The notes beneath the pieces are model-generated. The model did no database searches. It was not told the origin of the DNA and saw only the letters and a program-made list of their open reading frames with translations. DNA of 64,000 bases from Phycomyces nitens (lineage: Eukaryota; Mucoromycota; Mucoromycetes; Mucorales; Phycomycetaceae). The stretch is taken from contig JAHRBC010000004.1 of assembly GCA_022702545.1 (NCBI GenBank), positions 4,618,001 through 4,682,000 of the forward strand, written 5' to 3'. A program made the translations under genes and the position numbers. Numbering within the stretch: the first letter of the stretch is position 1; the number at the start of each line of letters is the position of its first letter. Shown here piece after piece: positions 24,172-38,351 of the stretch.

Positions 24172-26233
24172 AAAACTGTGATCATATCCCTTCAAAAGAA
24201 AAAAGAAAAACATACTAGTCAAACACACTGCATACGGCTTTTCATAGCCCAACCCTCATTACATCTGTATTTTCCACCTCCTCTTTATGATATTCAATAA
24301 GATGTACTTTTTGCCTACATTCATTTATCCCTCCATATAAAATTCCTTCTCAAATGCTATGGATCTTTCTTTCTTTCTTTTTTTTACCAAATCAAGAAAC
24401 CAGCCTTCTTCTTGTCTACTTGCCAACTCATCTCTGAAAGCAAGGGGTTGTAGACCTGTAGTATAGTTTAAAAATACGTATTAATCATCCCATAATACAC
24501 CAAGAGCGTCAAACAACCCCCTAATGAATCATTGCTGAACGGACCCTTGACTAAAGTAGATGTACTGTTAGTAAAGCAAACAAAACAAAAGAAGATTCTT
24601 CATAAATCTCATTTATTAATCAAGTAATACTCTGACAATAATAAGCTATTGTCCAGTCTTTCTCCTAATAAAAATATGCTCCATGATGGCTCTGTATGGG
24701 TGCAATGTATATATTATATAGATAGCTCTTGAGGTTAATACATTGTTAGTCAATAGTAACCATCAGCCAAGACATTGTAGAGTTGGTGTGTAATTTTATT
24801 ATTGTTTGGATATCACAGCAAGGGTTTTATGGCGAAAAGGATTAATCATTTTACTTTCTTTTTAGTATTATTACTATTATTATTCCACTCATCCTCACGA
24901 TCAATATCAGCAAACTATAACCATACAACAGTTTTGATGAGGTTTCAAAGTTATCTGGATGGCATAATCACGAATTCCTTGATAATTTCTATTATACAGA
25001 CGGTTTTACATGGAACTCCAGATATAATCTATATGGCCAAAGAATGCTATGGTTTGGAAGCACTACATTTTTTTAATCGCCATCTTGAAGCTCAATAGAC
25101 ACAAATATAACAGGAGCTGTGTTTGGCTCTCTCGTCTTGGTAGTAAGTACCATTTACAGTTTTGCTCCCTTTGCCAAGAATTAATTACCTTGATGCTGAT
25201 AAGATTGAATAGCTGCATTGCTTATTGTTGAAAAAGTAAGAAATGAGAAAAACTTGACAGATAAAGATCATTTATATTTAATAATAATTACCGATATTAG
25301 TTGGTATGATATATGCCCACCGCATTCATTTCTAATGTCTTGAGAGAGAGAGAGAGTCTCGAATGAGCTATTTGTGTACTCTTTTGTATCTGGCTATCTT
25401 ATCGAAATGACTAGATATTCTATATTGAATTGAGATCCGAACTGTTTGCTGATCGTGGCAAAATTACAATATCATTGCCTTTCTTCATCGTATTCCCAGT
25501 GTCTTGACGAGGCATTGAATTATCTTCTAGTAGCAGCTATCCGATTATGGTTATTGGGAAATGTATTAATAAATAGGATATACTTGTCTCTCATGATACA
25601 TATCCTTGTTTTGCCATGTTGGTAACCAAGATAACAAGAGGTCAACGATCTCCTACGTGGATATAGCCTCACAAGAAATGAACCTATCAAAATCTTGGAC
25701 TTTTGGTACTACATAGCAGCTATTCTATTATTTATGAGGCTCTCTCTCTCTCTAGACATGCTGCTTTTAATTTAAAAAAAATGAGTAAATCTTTATTAAT
25801 TATTCTAGATTACTGTTGCTCATCATCGTTGGGGGCTTCTTAACGTGTCTATTTAGAGCATACGTTTTTATGCTCCCCAAGTATCTGTCCTGAAATGGCA
25901 ACACGTGAATACATATCTAGATTAGAAAGCTATTTATGAACAGATGAATGACTAATGCGAAGATGCAACTCATCATGGGGAATCTTGGCTAATGCCATTC
26001 ATCTGATTCTTTTTTGATAGGCAACCTTAACGGACTTGCTAGACTGTTGATTTTATTAAGGAGGTCTAGGATCCTTCTTGTCTGTCATAATTATACAGCT
26101 CGCAATTGGTTAGTGAAAGCATCAGATAGCTGCGAAAAAAAAAGGGCAGACTAGACAAGACCGCCGTATATTTTTTTGTCAATATTGTAGAGAATATCCA
26201 AAATAAAGAAATCTCTATAAAGAGCGTAAATCC

Positions 26234-26265
<32 letters not shown>

Positions 26266-27460
26266 GTATATTGAAAACAGTAACAGTGACTTTAGGAATT
26301 AGACATTATTTAGAGATTTAGCATATAATGTAAAATGGAGAAGTATCTGTTGGGTAGAAAACAAAGAATCTCCAATCCTACTTGCCACAATGAGACTCGC
26401 AGTTATCAGATAAATCCAACATTGTAAGCACCAAAATTGTTGAATAAAACACAATTAAATAATCCCTATATCATTACAAAAGATGGAATCTCACATCTGG
26501 ACAGTTCTTAATCAAGACTTTTCACTAAACTGCAAGACTTTCCCACATCGCCAATCGACCTTGTCTATCATAAATCAAGTAAAAGATTACCATGAAGATA
26601 CCGCGCGATTGTAAGCTATTCTATAAGATGTAAATAAAAGGTATGTTTTTACATAAAGTATATATTGTGTAGTTTATATAGTAAAAGCAAGGTGTGCTTA
26701 TTTAATATGAGATATGGTCATCTTTATACATGGATAATAATTCTCAAATACTCTCTTGTACTTCATCAAGTCTTTAGTTTATATCTTTGTATAATATTTC
26801 TCGCTATCATTGTTTTTCTTATTTTTGTGTATTGGCTAATGCTAGAAATATTTTTGGTACTTTTTGTTGGTGGCAGCCCAAGGTTTGTTGTGCATTTATT
26901 AATGGCAGGATATTGATTCGATAGATTGCGTACATTAAAGCAATCGCAATGTGAATCTGCTAAATTACAGTCAATGGCTTATATATATATATATAATGAC
27001 CTAGAGGCAGCAGTAGAAAAAGAATAAGAGAAAAAGGTGATGCGATTATCATGAGATTTAGTGATTAGCTACTGATGTAAAGAATCCATTATCTTGAGTG
27101 GTGGACCAATTATTTTGGTAGAGTGCACGACAAACACTATAAAGATTATTTTACCATAAAAGGCAAGCAAAGAGTTGCCCGAATCTCCTAATTTTCTATA
27201 CTGGGGCAATACCCGATATTTTTTGGGATCAGAATTCGATCCGGGGCACTGGATTGATCTTCTGGTTCCAAAAGGGTCTCAGCTTGGACTTTGGCGGCCG
27301 CGAAGATTCCAATCTACTAACATGTTTGTAGAGTACTGTTATTTCTCGAGTTTTATCTATTACCCATCAACACTTTGGAAACATGTCATTGAACCCCCAC
27401 CTTTTATAATTGGTTTTCATTCTTTTTATATATATATTTAAGAAAAGTAGGAATATTGCA
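24172..27460. other. Long AT-rich intergenic region
   Basis: No gene is supported over more than 3 kb. Frames such as 24802-25098 and 26665-26916 are hydrophobic, AT-driven and lack motifs. An (AAT)n run lies at 26235-26264. A TGCGAAAAAAAAAGGG motif at 26131 resembles the one at 18311 but has no partner. Confidence 0.5.
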
Positions 27461-27590
27461 AGAGTGTCTTGATTACAAAATAAAGAATATTATGGTGATT
27501 TATATACTTTTTATTCTAGTTGCCTTATACTTTAAGCTCTATTGTATAATGGTTTGTAATCACTTGGTATAAGGTGTATAGCACACCTTG
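27461..27590 (+). mobile_element. Truncated LTR, family B
   Basis: The stretch around 27480-27560 (AAAGAATATTATGGTG, TTTATATACTT, ATTGTATAATGG) matches the first half of the family B LTR at 63504-63781 in the same direction. Similarity fades after about 27590. Remnant only. Confidence 0.6.
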
Positions 27591-27900
27591 TGCATAGTCG
27601 TAGGGAACTGATTTACATACACTCGATAAAAATCTCAAATTTTATACATTTTCCTTTGCAAAATTCACTATTTCTCAATCAAGAGAACATGATATTTAAA
27701 GTATCAGAATATAATATATGTAAACCATATAAAAACCGTAAAGATGGAAGCATCTGGGGGTATGTTCATATATTTACAGAACAAAGTATTCTCTCTAGCA
27801 GATTGTATACATGGTTAAGATATCACAAAGTGTACAAACAATCTTCAATTGCATCAAGACTCTTGAATGCCCTCTCTCCCAAAAGGAACATGGGCGAAAG
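27591..27900. other. DNA between two LTR B remnants
   Basis: No retrotransposon coding sequence is visible. A 117-codon frame (27590-27943) runs into the LTR and has no recognisable domain. Confidence 0.4.
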
Positions 27901-28160
27901 TGTGGTAAACCCACCACAGCTGAGTGAAATACAGGCTTCATAAACAATCTACGGTTACTACTTGCTAATGATCCAGGCAAGTTAACATCTCAGGAGCAGT
28001 TACACACCCGGCACACGTACACTTTACAATGCTACAGGTATAACCCCTCATTACACTACAGGGATTTTGATTATAAGAGAATTTGAATGATAGTATATAA
28101 ACAATCATAATAGTCTTTCTTTAGTTAACACTCTCGCATTATACAATACCAACTACTGTC
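27901..28160 (-). mobile_element. Solo LTR, family B (about 260 bp)
   Basis: On the minus strand it reads from about 28160 to 27901 and ends ...TTTACCACA. The block GTGTACGTGTGCCGGGTGTG (28019-28000, minus) and the end CACTCAGCTGTGG match the LTR nested at 63504-63781. The start is less certain because the first 30 bp are diverged. No clean target duplication was found, which is consistent with an old insertion. Confidence 0.7.
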
Positions 28161-31100
28161 ATTTGGATCGAATGCACCACTGCAATTGTTCTCAAAGTTA
28201 ATGAGATTAACCTTGGAGTTATTACTTAAAGTAAATAATTTTCTTGCACTGTTCAAATGGTTTTGAGCAGTATTAGATTGAGTATACAAAGAAATTAAGC
28301 AACACATAAGCGCTGATTCTTCAAGAACTAGCAGTTTAAATCTAGGAGGTAACAAAAGTATAGAGCATAAATATAAAGAATCAATATACTATTGGATTAA
28401 AATAATCAAAACTGACGGATTTAAGCGCAAGTTATAGCCACTTGTTAAACTACCATCTCTAAAAATGGTTCCAGTTGTTGCAAGGCATAATCTTTGTAAA
28501 AATAAACAACTGTGTATCCTGGGAGAAGCGATAGTGTAGCTAATTATGGGGCCTATCTATCACAATAGTCATAGTCTTTATTTTGACTCTAGACATAGTT
28601 TTAGGTCTCTGAGCCGTCTTTTGTCACTAGATTTTTTTATGAGCCTTCAACTTTTATCTGATCTTGCCTTTATGTCTCTCTGTTCCTCGAGAGAGATCTG
28701 TTTTTCTTGTTACATGTAATATTCTGGGTAGAAGAACAAGAATCATTGTACTCATAAATTGGTATACATTATATCTCTCCTTTCAGCTTTGACAAATAAC
28801 CTATTCTGGAGTTACATGGAAGACATGCAATCTAGTGCAACCGATATAGTTTAGCAAAGGTGACCAAATACAGGACCTTACTTACTTTTTCCATAAAATA
28901 TTATTACAGGGGTAGAACGCAGGTTAAGATAGGGTCAATAGAAGAAAACAGTGATTATGACTAGAAATCCAGGACTTTGATTGCATGTCAATTATTTAAC
29001 ATTTCCAAATGAACAAGACATATTGAAAGTGAAACTGATCCTCTACATAAAGATTAAAGACAATACTTGGATGAGGTTAGCTCAATGGTGTGATATCCAA
29101 TATATAATACTCATATATAATCGGATCGAATAAAAAACAGAACAAAAATATAGTGGAATATCTGTAATACTAAGCGAACGTTATACCTCCACAAGTAACA
29201 CTGGTACACCAGCAATTGTTTTCGTTTACAAGGGTCTATATGTAACAACGCAATCTACTAGATTATATTCGTTTGCCATTCAATTGTTTCTTTCAAAGAA
29301 AAGGTTGGGGGTATGAACCTCAGATTACTACCAAAATATATATGGTCCTAGCCAGTTAGTAAATCATATATTTTTTCGAAGTTCAAAAGGATACCACCAC
29401 TTGATCACTTTCAAGAAAATGGAAATGGTATATATTACCACAATCTAGATATCTTGATCTAGTCTATGCAACCTCAAATTCCAAAGGCGTTTTTTTTTTC
29501 CTGTAAAAGATAATAATCCAACAATTTATGGAAAAATATTTGATTTCAAGGCAACCCAGTTGAACAGTTGCTCACCCAAACAGCTGTCATGTTACAAAAT
29601 GATAGGAACCTTATTAATGAAGGAAGGTGATACGAAACATTTCTTAAAAGACTGGCATATATTTTCTTTGCAAAAATTCTCGGTAAAAACAAGTGTTGTG
29701 AATTAGGCAATACATATGATTTTCAAGACAGAAATGGCTAATAGAATACTGGAAACAGGTACAAAAGTGGTTACAAAAGAACAATACAGATAAGAAAAGC
29801 TATATTCAAACTGGATTTTGGATAGGGATACTTTTTAAAAAAACAATCAAACCAATAGAGGTGATATCCTGTAAAATTTTCGGAATAATTATATTTAAAT
29901 CTCAGCCATGGCTGTATGGATTCTACAACATTATAAAGACTCTGCCAAGCTAAGCTCTGTTCTTGTATAAAAAATTGAGCCAAAGAGCTATGTAAAGTCT
30001 CCAAGACTTTGTACAAATGTTAGCTTGATTTTTTTTTCAATAAATAAAATAGGGACCATTTTTTGGAATTTAAAGTCCAGTTTAATCACAGATCTGTAGA
30101 AATTTATAATTCTTACAGGGTATCACATCTTTTAACCCAATATTTCTACAGTAGAAAATCGAATAAAGTCCCTCTTGGCAAGGCCAGCTAGAATATAACG
30201 CTTCTGATTACAGAGAAAATCTAAAAGAAATTGTGTCAGGAGCAGTGCACAATATCAGATCTTGTGAAACAAAGACAGAGGGTTTTCTGGTTATCTGCAC
30301 TAAGCAAGGGATACTTTGGAGTCTATTGTCAACTGGTTATTTCTTCTTGACCCCAGCCTACTTTCTAAAGTCTTGATATTTACAAGCTATGCAGAAGAAT
30401 GATATATGATGGATAGTTTTATACACGATGATCTGAGAATAAAAGAGCAGCTAGGAATATCAGGACATTATCTGCCTTTGTCTTGCCATTACAATTGGCT
30501 CCTGATTCAACAAAAATGGCTTTATTGGCTTGTAAAGGAAAAAGAAATAGATTACTATTACTAATTTTGGAAATAGTTATGTATTCCTTTCAGTGTAAAA
30601 AGGTACGTTTTACAAATAGTGCAGATTTCAAAAAAAGGAAAATTTATAAAATTATTCTACGATTGGTTTTACTCTGTGTATTCTGTTTATCACAAAGGTA
30701 CACAGCTCAAGCTTCTAACGTTATTAGAAATATCTCTAATTCTTAAAAGCTTTGGGATTATTATTATTATTATTAATTATTATTAATTTATTTAGTTTTC
30801 TGGATTTTCTATAATTCTCAAGTAACACTCGACTAATCTGAGTTGTTACCATGCAACCATGGTAATAACATGTATTCAATTCATTCTTGTAAACATTTCA
30901 ACATTGGGCCTTATCCCTTTATCATTAGATAATCTAAAACTCGACAATAGTTACCAGGACATAAGGCTGATTTATATCGAAAATCTTGATTTGATTTAAA
31001 GCAATGGGTTATAAAAGTAGGAGCATTACCAGGTACTTTTATTCAGAATAAATGGTTCTGATATTTTGTATAATTCATGACAGGTATGGCGAAATAAAGT

Positions 31101-31520
31101 GTCTCTTTTAGTCTTTATTTTCCCAATTAGGATTGTGTACTCAAACAATACTATGCAATCCCATCACATTAAGACACAAACAGTTTCTAGGATTTCTTTA
31201 TCTTTTTATACATCCAATCTGACCCTCTGATTGTTTAGAATGGACTCGTGTAAGAAGAAGCACAATATTTTTGATTGGATTACACCTTAAATATAGATAT
31301 ATTTATTATCTGGTCAAACGGAAAGACAAGTCTATTCTCGGATAGATGTTGGGAATACAATGTTTCAATTGCTTTTTACAAAAAATTGATTTATATAAAA
31401 AGTATACCTAACTTTCTTGACTTTATTCATTCTTATTCATATACATATTTCTTCCATTGATAATAATCTGTTTCTTTATAAATCTTTATTTTGTAAGCTT
31501 TATACAAAACAGACTCTACC
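28161..31520. other. AT-rich intergenic region upstream of the OPT transporter
   Basis: No gene is supported in this stretch. Only short AT-driven frames occur. An (ATT)n run lies at about 30759-30790. Confidence 0.5.
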
Positions 31521-33886
31521 ATGGAGAAACAGGAGCAAGTCATTCAAACCTCCAGTTTTGAAGAAAATGAAAAATACTTTGACGAAAAAAAAGACGATGT
31601 CTCTGCCAAGAGTCTCAAAAATATCGATAATATCGATTTTGAAAGCGAAGACATTGATGTTAACATTGTAAACCAGATCGCATTTACCGAAGATGATCCA
31701 ACAATGCGAGTTATAACTATTCGCTCCGTGGTAGTTGGTTGTGTAAGTATATAAATCTACATTTTATAAAGCATTCATCATTAAAGCCAACTTTAACCAT
31801 ACCCTACTCCAGCTGCTTGGATGTCTTGGTGCCTCTATCCGCCAGCTAATGTTGTTTAAGCCTGCTGGTACCTCCCTTTCTGACTTGTTTATGCTGATTG
31901 TCGGCTACCTTGTCTGTGTTGGATCAACTCGCATGTTTAAGGAAGGCACTCTTCTTAATCCTTGTCCCTTCAATGTCAAGGAGCATACCATGATGTATAT
32001 CATTATTTCTTCCGCAAATTCATCTGCTTATGGTACATACATTCTCGGTGCCCAGGCGCTTTACTATACTTCCTCCCCCTCTGCCGCCGGTGGTATCTTT
32101 TTGCTGCTTGCTACCCAGTTAGTCGGTTACGGTATTGCTGGCCAACTTCGTCCTTTCCTTGTATACCCCTCACTGGCAATCTGGCCCACCAGTCTTCCTA
32201 CCGTTTCTTTCCTAAGGACATTCAATACCCCCGGAAGTGATGAAAGACTCCTCATCAGGTTCTTCTTTTCCGTCTTCTTCGCTATCTTTGTTTGGGAACT
32301 CTTCCCTCAATACATTTTCCCCGTGCTTTCTGCGATTTCTGTTGTTTGCCTTGCTAAACGTGATAGTCCTTGGGTTCAGAGGCTCTTTGGCGGAGTTGGA
32401 GTCAACGAAGGCCTTGGTATCGGTTCTATTAGTCTTGATTGGAGTTATTTGTCATCGCTATCACCCCTTGTGTTTCCTCTATATGTCCAGCTCAATATTA
32501 ACACCGGTATCGCGCTGATGTGGATTATTGCCCCTCTTACTTACTACTATAATGTGTGGGACGCCCAGAAATTCCCCTTCTTGTCAAGTGGTCTGTTCAA
32601 AGTGGACCCCGAAACTGGCATCGGTTCAAAGTATCCTCAAACTCTTATCCTCGACGAATTTAACAATATCAACCAAACTGCTCTTGAAGAAGTTGGTCAT
32701 CCTCACTTTGGTACTGTATCCGCTATTGGTTACGTCGTTAACAACATTGGTGTCACTGCCTCGCTTGTCCATATATTTCTCTACTACGGATCTGATATTA
32801 AAAAAAATGCTCTTGCCATCTTCAGACGCAAAGAAAACAGAGAAAATGATATTCATAACCGTCTTATGGCCGCTTACAAAGAGGTCCCTACTTGGTGGTA
32901 TTACGCTATCTTTATAGGCGGTGTTGGACTTAATATCGGAATCGGTTATGCCAACCACAGTCAGCTTCCATGGTGGGGTTTCATTTTTGCTCTGTTCCTG
33001 GCTACTGCCCTGTCTCTCCCAATGAACATGATTCAAGCTATTACGGGTACTGGTTTTGGGCTCAATATTGTTGCAGAGATGATTTGTGGTTTCATACTCC
33101 CCGGCAAGCCAGTTGCGAACATGTACTTCAAAACCCTCGGAGTCAACACCGTTAGCCAGGCTGGCTTTATGGCAAACGATCTTAAAATTGGCCATTACCT
33201 CAAGGTCCCCCCAAGAGTCGTTTTCAGTGCCCAGATTATTGGTACAATTATCGGTTCTATCTTTAATTATATTATCAACTATGTAAGTAATCTTATTTTA
33301 TTGAATCTGCTAAATAATTATCGTATTCTAACAAAAACTCCAATAGACTATTATCGACACCAAGAGAGAAGAGCTTTTGGAGGCAAATGGTCGCATCTGG
33401 AGTGGCTCAAATATGCAGGTCATGAACGCTGCTGGTATTACTTGGGGTGGTCTTGGCCCTATGGTCATGTTTGGTCCTAGTACTCAATACTACATAATCT
33501 TATGGGCATTTGTAATTGGATTTGCTGTCCCGATTCCTTTCTGGCTCCTTCACAGATACTTCCCTAAAGTCGGCTTTAACCTCGTCAATACTCCTATGAT
33601 TCTTTATGGGCTCGCTCTTTTCCCTAATAATAATTATTCGTGGGTTACTTGTGGCTTAATTCTTGCTCTTGTCAGCCAGCTTTATGTCAAGCGCCGCTAT
33701 AGCAAGTGGTATGTTAAGCACAACTACCTGATGTCTGCAGCCTTGGATTCCGGTACCTCGTTCATGTCATTCATATTGGCCATGTCTGTTTTCGGTGGTG
33801 CTGATGGTGTCCAGCGACCATTCCCTATCTGGGGCGGTAATCCTGATCTTTCTTACGTGGATTATTGCTGTGCGGATTGCGAGTAG
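31521..33886 (+). CDS. OPT-family oligopeptide transporter
   Basis: Exons 31521-31742, 31813-33282 and 33347-33886 join in phase to 743 residues, a usual size for fungal OPT proteins. After an acidic cytosolic N-terminus (about 65 residues), around a dozen or more hydrophobic segments follow. Family motifs are clear: the NPCPFNVKEH stretch (OPT NPGPFN-like) near residue 115, TSSPSAAGG, GYANHSQLPWWGF, NMIQAITG, GKPVANMYFKTLG and KVPPRVVFSAQIIGTIIG. Expected role: proton-coupled uptake of small peptides, glutathione-like compounds or metal chelates through the plasma membrane (the family of Isp4 in fission yeast and Opt1/2 in budding yeast). The protein ends IWGGNPDLSYVDYCCADCE, and the Cys pair near the C-terminus is typical. 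The substrate cannot be decided from sequence. It stands alone in long gene-free DNA. Confidence 0.95.
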
Positions 33887-36800
33887 TTTAAATCAATAGG
33901 CATACTTTTGATCTTATTTACCTATTTTTTTTCCCCGTAAAGGATATTACCCTTATTATTATTATTATTTATTGTATTTCTCTTAATTTTTAATGCCATA
34001 ATATACGATCTAGTATATTTTTGCTATACTCAAGGAGGTTATCTTAACTATTAAAGTAATAATAAAAAGATTCCATAATTGACAAAAATATTTTAAGCCT
34101 TGATTATATTTATACAAGTCATTAAAATATACGTAAATAAGGTCTATTCATATATGGGAGTATTATAAAAACTTTGATAGTTTTATAAATAAAAGTATAT
34201 ACCTAGTTGATTTTTGACCAATTGTTTAACATTCAAGCTTGGCCTGACCGAAAACCACAAAAAGCCACTTGAAATAATATCCATAAAACATGAATTAGAT
34301 ACCGGGACAGTAAAAATCCAATATCTGGTTAAACAACTTGAAGTTTTTTTGTATTTAACAATAGCTAGAGTATTAGAATATTAATAAACAATGGTTAAAA
34401 TATAAAAAGATTAATGTCTACCCACACGAGTTTGACGAGAGTCCTGTTATCTTCTGAGGTTATTTATGGCGAGGGAGCTTGGCTCTTTTTTTTTAGGGTA
34501 AAAGGAAACGTCGACCAGGACAAGTGCATCAACTGGTTGCCCAAAATGTTTCTGTTGTGTTATACAGGACACTCCAGGCACACCAAAAGACATGCTCTAT
34601 CTTAAAAGTATACGACATGATTCTATAACGTTGTCTATAGTGCATGGTGCGAAAGAAAGGTATATTTTGAGTAGCTTTGACTTTTTATTTGCACAAAACC
34701 AAGGTTTCAGTCCGGCTGAGCATACATGGGGTTATATTTCATAGAGATTTTGTGATGGTTTAAAAGATAACTACTATAAATAAGTTTGAGATAGTACACA
34801 ACAAAACATCATTGGAAATATTTATTCGCGTTTTGGAAGATTTGGTAATCAGTACCTCGGATTAAGTCAAAAAAGTAATTGCCAAAAAGTAAAAGTAGAG
34901 GGGTTCCAACTGGTAGTCTGAGGGTTTATTTGGACTAGAAAAATAGATAGAATCATACTTTTAGATGACATATTAGACCAGAGCAAATGTACAAGTATCT
35001 TGAAATGTAATTGAGTATTGTAGCTTTGGATGTTAAAAAAAAGATAAAGCACATTTTAAAGAGCTTTTTTTTTTATTTATCATACAAAATCAAAACCAAC
35101 CTTTCTAATATCAGGAATTATATATAAATTATATATCTTTTTGGCATCTGAACTATGGGTTAGGTCAGGTAAAAGGTGAATAAAAATGTATATCTTTATT
35201 GAAAGTTGCAAAAAAATTAAGAAATATATTAAACTAGCCCAGGTTACTTTTTTATATAAAAATAATAATTTATTTCTTGCCAAGTATACATATAGTCTTG
35301 ATGTACATAAAGCTTATTCATTTCATGACAATCTACATACACATTAGAGCTCTCTAGGATCTAAATACTTTTTTGTTGGATATTTAAAGATATAGTGATT
35401 TTAGAATTATGTAACTGATATTATATTATATACGTGTTTTGCGACATTTTATCCTTTGAGATTATATATAAAGGGTCAAGTAAAGAGTGTGTCTATTTGG
35501 GAATATTAATTAAAGTTATGTAAATATGCCTATATTAATCTAAAATACTTTATCAGATCAAAATAAATTATAATTCAAGGTATTATTTAAGCAACAACAA
35601 AAAGCACAAATATTTAAAATTCTCGGTAAGGAATAATAGTCTAATTGATTATGTTGTAATATATGGCAAGGCGTAATAAAATAATCAGATGTTGAATATA
35701 AAAAGCCACTTTATGACATCTTATCAGATTATATTTACAATTCAGTACTGGTATCTTGGCCGGCAAAATACGCTCAAATTTTGGCGGAGACCAACCGGGT
35801 CTATTGAGCAACAGATGCCATTTATCATTCAAATAAAATTACAAAGGGGTATTTGTCATTTTCTTTTACATATGTTTCAAATGTACTTTCTGTTTATAAT
35901 ATTTTTAAATTTTTAAAGATAGTACCGGCAAAATATGGTCATGCATAATTTGATAGATTTTCTGGTTATATAGATTGTTGTTATTATTATTATCTTTGGT
36001 GATATTAAAATTAAAGGCTAATAAATTGACATGTCTTGATTGATTATTAAGCTTTTGATACAACCTCAAATAGTAAATATTTCAAAAAAAAAAGAAGAAG
36101 CGTGAGCAAACACTCTGATGAGTTTATATAAGGAGAAAAAGGAGCTGGTTTCTAATAAGCTACGGCGCATTGACAAAAAAAACCATCATTGCAAAAGAAC
36201 ATGTGAATCAAATAAGGATCATATACATGTTACATATCACAGACATATAGATGATGTCCCGCTAAAAAAATAAAAGACTTGGGTTCATATTTGTATTATG
36301 CTTGGCTGTTGAACCTTTTTAATAGACATTCTCCAAAGTTAGTTTGCTATCAAAAGCATAGCTGGCTTGAGAACTCTGGGTACCTGATGAATATAAAAGC
36401 TGTATATGTTTCAAGGTGGTGGTTTATTCCAAGACAGATATTTATCTGATCCTTGTATTACCGGGCAAAAGTATGACTAAACACAAGTGACTGTAAAAAT
36501 ATGTTGAGTATATTATAATTTTACAATCATATTAGCATTATTTTTAGAGTATAATGAATATCGTAACACTTCAAGGTATATGATGGGTATTGCCTCTTTG
36601 GTATAGACTGTATATAAGTTCACTCGAGTCATACGCTTAATACGATAAACTAACTTTTTAGGTTTATGTAATATGGTTGGGGAGCTAAAAAGGACTTGCA
36701 TCAGATAAATTTTGTCCCCACTAGAACCAACACTTCAAACTCAATTAGTGGGCTTAAGAATGACCTATTTGATCGTCAACCATAGCATGTTTTTTTTTGC

Positions 36801-37507
36801 TGTTGTTGTTGAGATCAAGGTTGCACATTATTTTTAACCGTTAGCAATAGTCCTTGTTTAAATATGCATATAATTATTTCCAAATAATTTGCATACACAT
36901 ATATTTAAAATCATAAATAAAAACTCTTTTGAATGTCTAATTTACCCTTGGCAATTAGATTCTTGTATTTTCTTGGCAAAAGTAATGACTGCAGATTGGA
37001 CTTATATCTTTAATTACCAATTGTTGTTCTTGGGACAATGCATGTATTCTCAGCAATCTTTGTCAGAAATTATAAATTTGCAAGTTGTTTATATTTATAG
37101 TTTCAGTAGGAACTTGCTTTTTTTTTTCCAAAAGTTTCATGTTCTTAACAGAGAATGGATACTTTTTCCGTATAAAATCGAAAAAAAAACAATTCTCACT
37201 ATTGGAATTGCTCTCCTAGACTCCAGCTATAAAAGATATAAACCCTTGCAAGTACATCATCACAGCCTTTTGATTATCCTACTGATATTCCAGAGTCACC
37301 ATTATCATTATTTAAAATACTATAGGTATTCCGCTCCTCAACTTTGGCCATGCCAATTGAATTGGTACAAATAGTCTATAGTATTTTTAAAAGAACAAGA
37401 TGAACTTATATATGTATAAATAAAAGGTCATTCTTTTAATAAGCGAATTAATTCGAAAAATGATAGTATAATGTAAGCGGGGGGAAATGAGCCTGTTCTT
37501 AATCGAG
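33887..37507. other. AT-rich intergenic desert
   Basis: About 3.6 kb with poly-A/T tracts and no supported gene. Frames up to 161 codons (36889-37374) are AT-driven and lack domains. Confidence 0.5.
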
Positions 37508-38222
37508 TTATCAGATCTTTTCATCTGGATTGTGTGGATACATTATGTACCACCAACAAATGTTAATTAGGAAATATTTGAATACGAAAGAAACCAGAGA
37601 GCCAAGCCAAAACTACAAGCAAAAATAATAAGCTATTTATGTCTCAGTTATCCCGAAATTATCAGATCTTTCCATCTCAATCATTAGATAATCCATTAAG
37701 GCTCCGTAGAAAATGTAATCAAACACAGATGATGAGAGGGCGCGCATGTGTAAGAGAGTCCAGCCAGAGAGTCACAGCATTCAGTAGGTCCCACCCAGGC
37801 TGAGCTTGGAAATGACTCATCTGGACAATTTGGTGTGGTGAATTCAGGCCAGGGGATCTGGATTGATGGAATTTAGATCTGATAAAAATCTAGCCTTGAA
37901 CTAGGGACCTGCACAATGCAACTTATCTGATCTTTTTGTAGAAGCAAAAGAAGAATTCCCTTGTTGTGGTCATGTGTCTAGTGCCGCGGGTAATAATATC
38001 ATAATTTCCCATGGCCTAAATAAGTATACGAATAGAAGCCTATCTGTGGTGTTCAGGTAGCAAGAGGTCTTCTTTCTGGCCCATTGATAGAGCGCAGTCG
38101 AACTAAACTAATGTCATACAGACGGCAACACAGACAGACGCATCAGTCGGAAAAGCGGAGTCTCTGGATCTGATAACGATTCTGAGAAAGTAAGGAATTT
38201 CAGTAGATGCCACGATCAGATA
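37508..38222. promoter_or_regulatory. Cluster of six GATCTGATAA-like (GATA-type) sites
   Basis: TTATCAGATC at 37508-37517 and 37659-37668, AGATCTGATAA at 37875-37885, TTATCTGATC at 37923-37932, GGATCTGATAA at 38166-38176, and the weaker GATCAGATA at 38214-38222. All lie within 850 bp upstream of the PPR gene start, in both orientations. The shared WGATAA core preceded by GATC suggests a GATA zinc-finger factor. Binding is inferred. Confidence 0.55.
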
Positions 38223-38237
38223 TACTGCGTGCTCCTG

Positions 38238-38274
38238 ATTGGCCACCAATCACCTAATGAAAAACGTATATAAA
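38238..38274 (+). promoter_or_regulatory. CCAAT boxes and TATA box of the PPR gene
   Basis: ATTGG at 38238-38242 and CCAAT at 38246-38250 form an inverted pair. TATATAAA follows at 38267-38274, 78 bp before the start codon, then a pyrimidine-rich leader (38281-38345). This is the clearest core promoter in the window. Confidence 0.7.
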
Positions 38275-38351
38275 GTCCTGGCTTCTTCCCGTCTCCAAAC
38301 ATCCTCCTTATCCCTTCTCGCCCTGTATACTTTCATCCTCTAATTCTCACA

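Noticed and set aside
27175..27441. Plus-strand frame with a locally GC-richer patch (27230-27310)
   Set aside because: It resembles coding DNA in composition only. No motif or splice context was found, and a tRNA-like fold could not be built.
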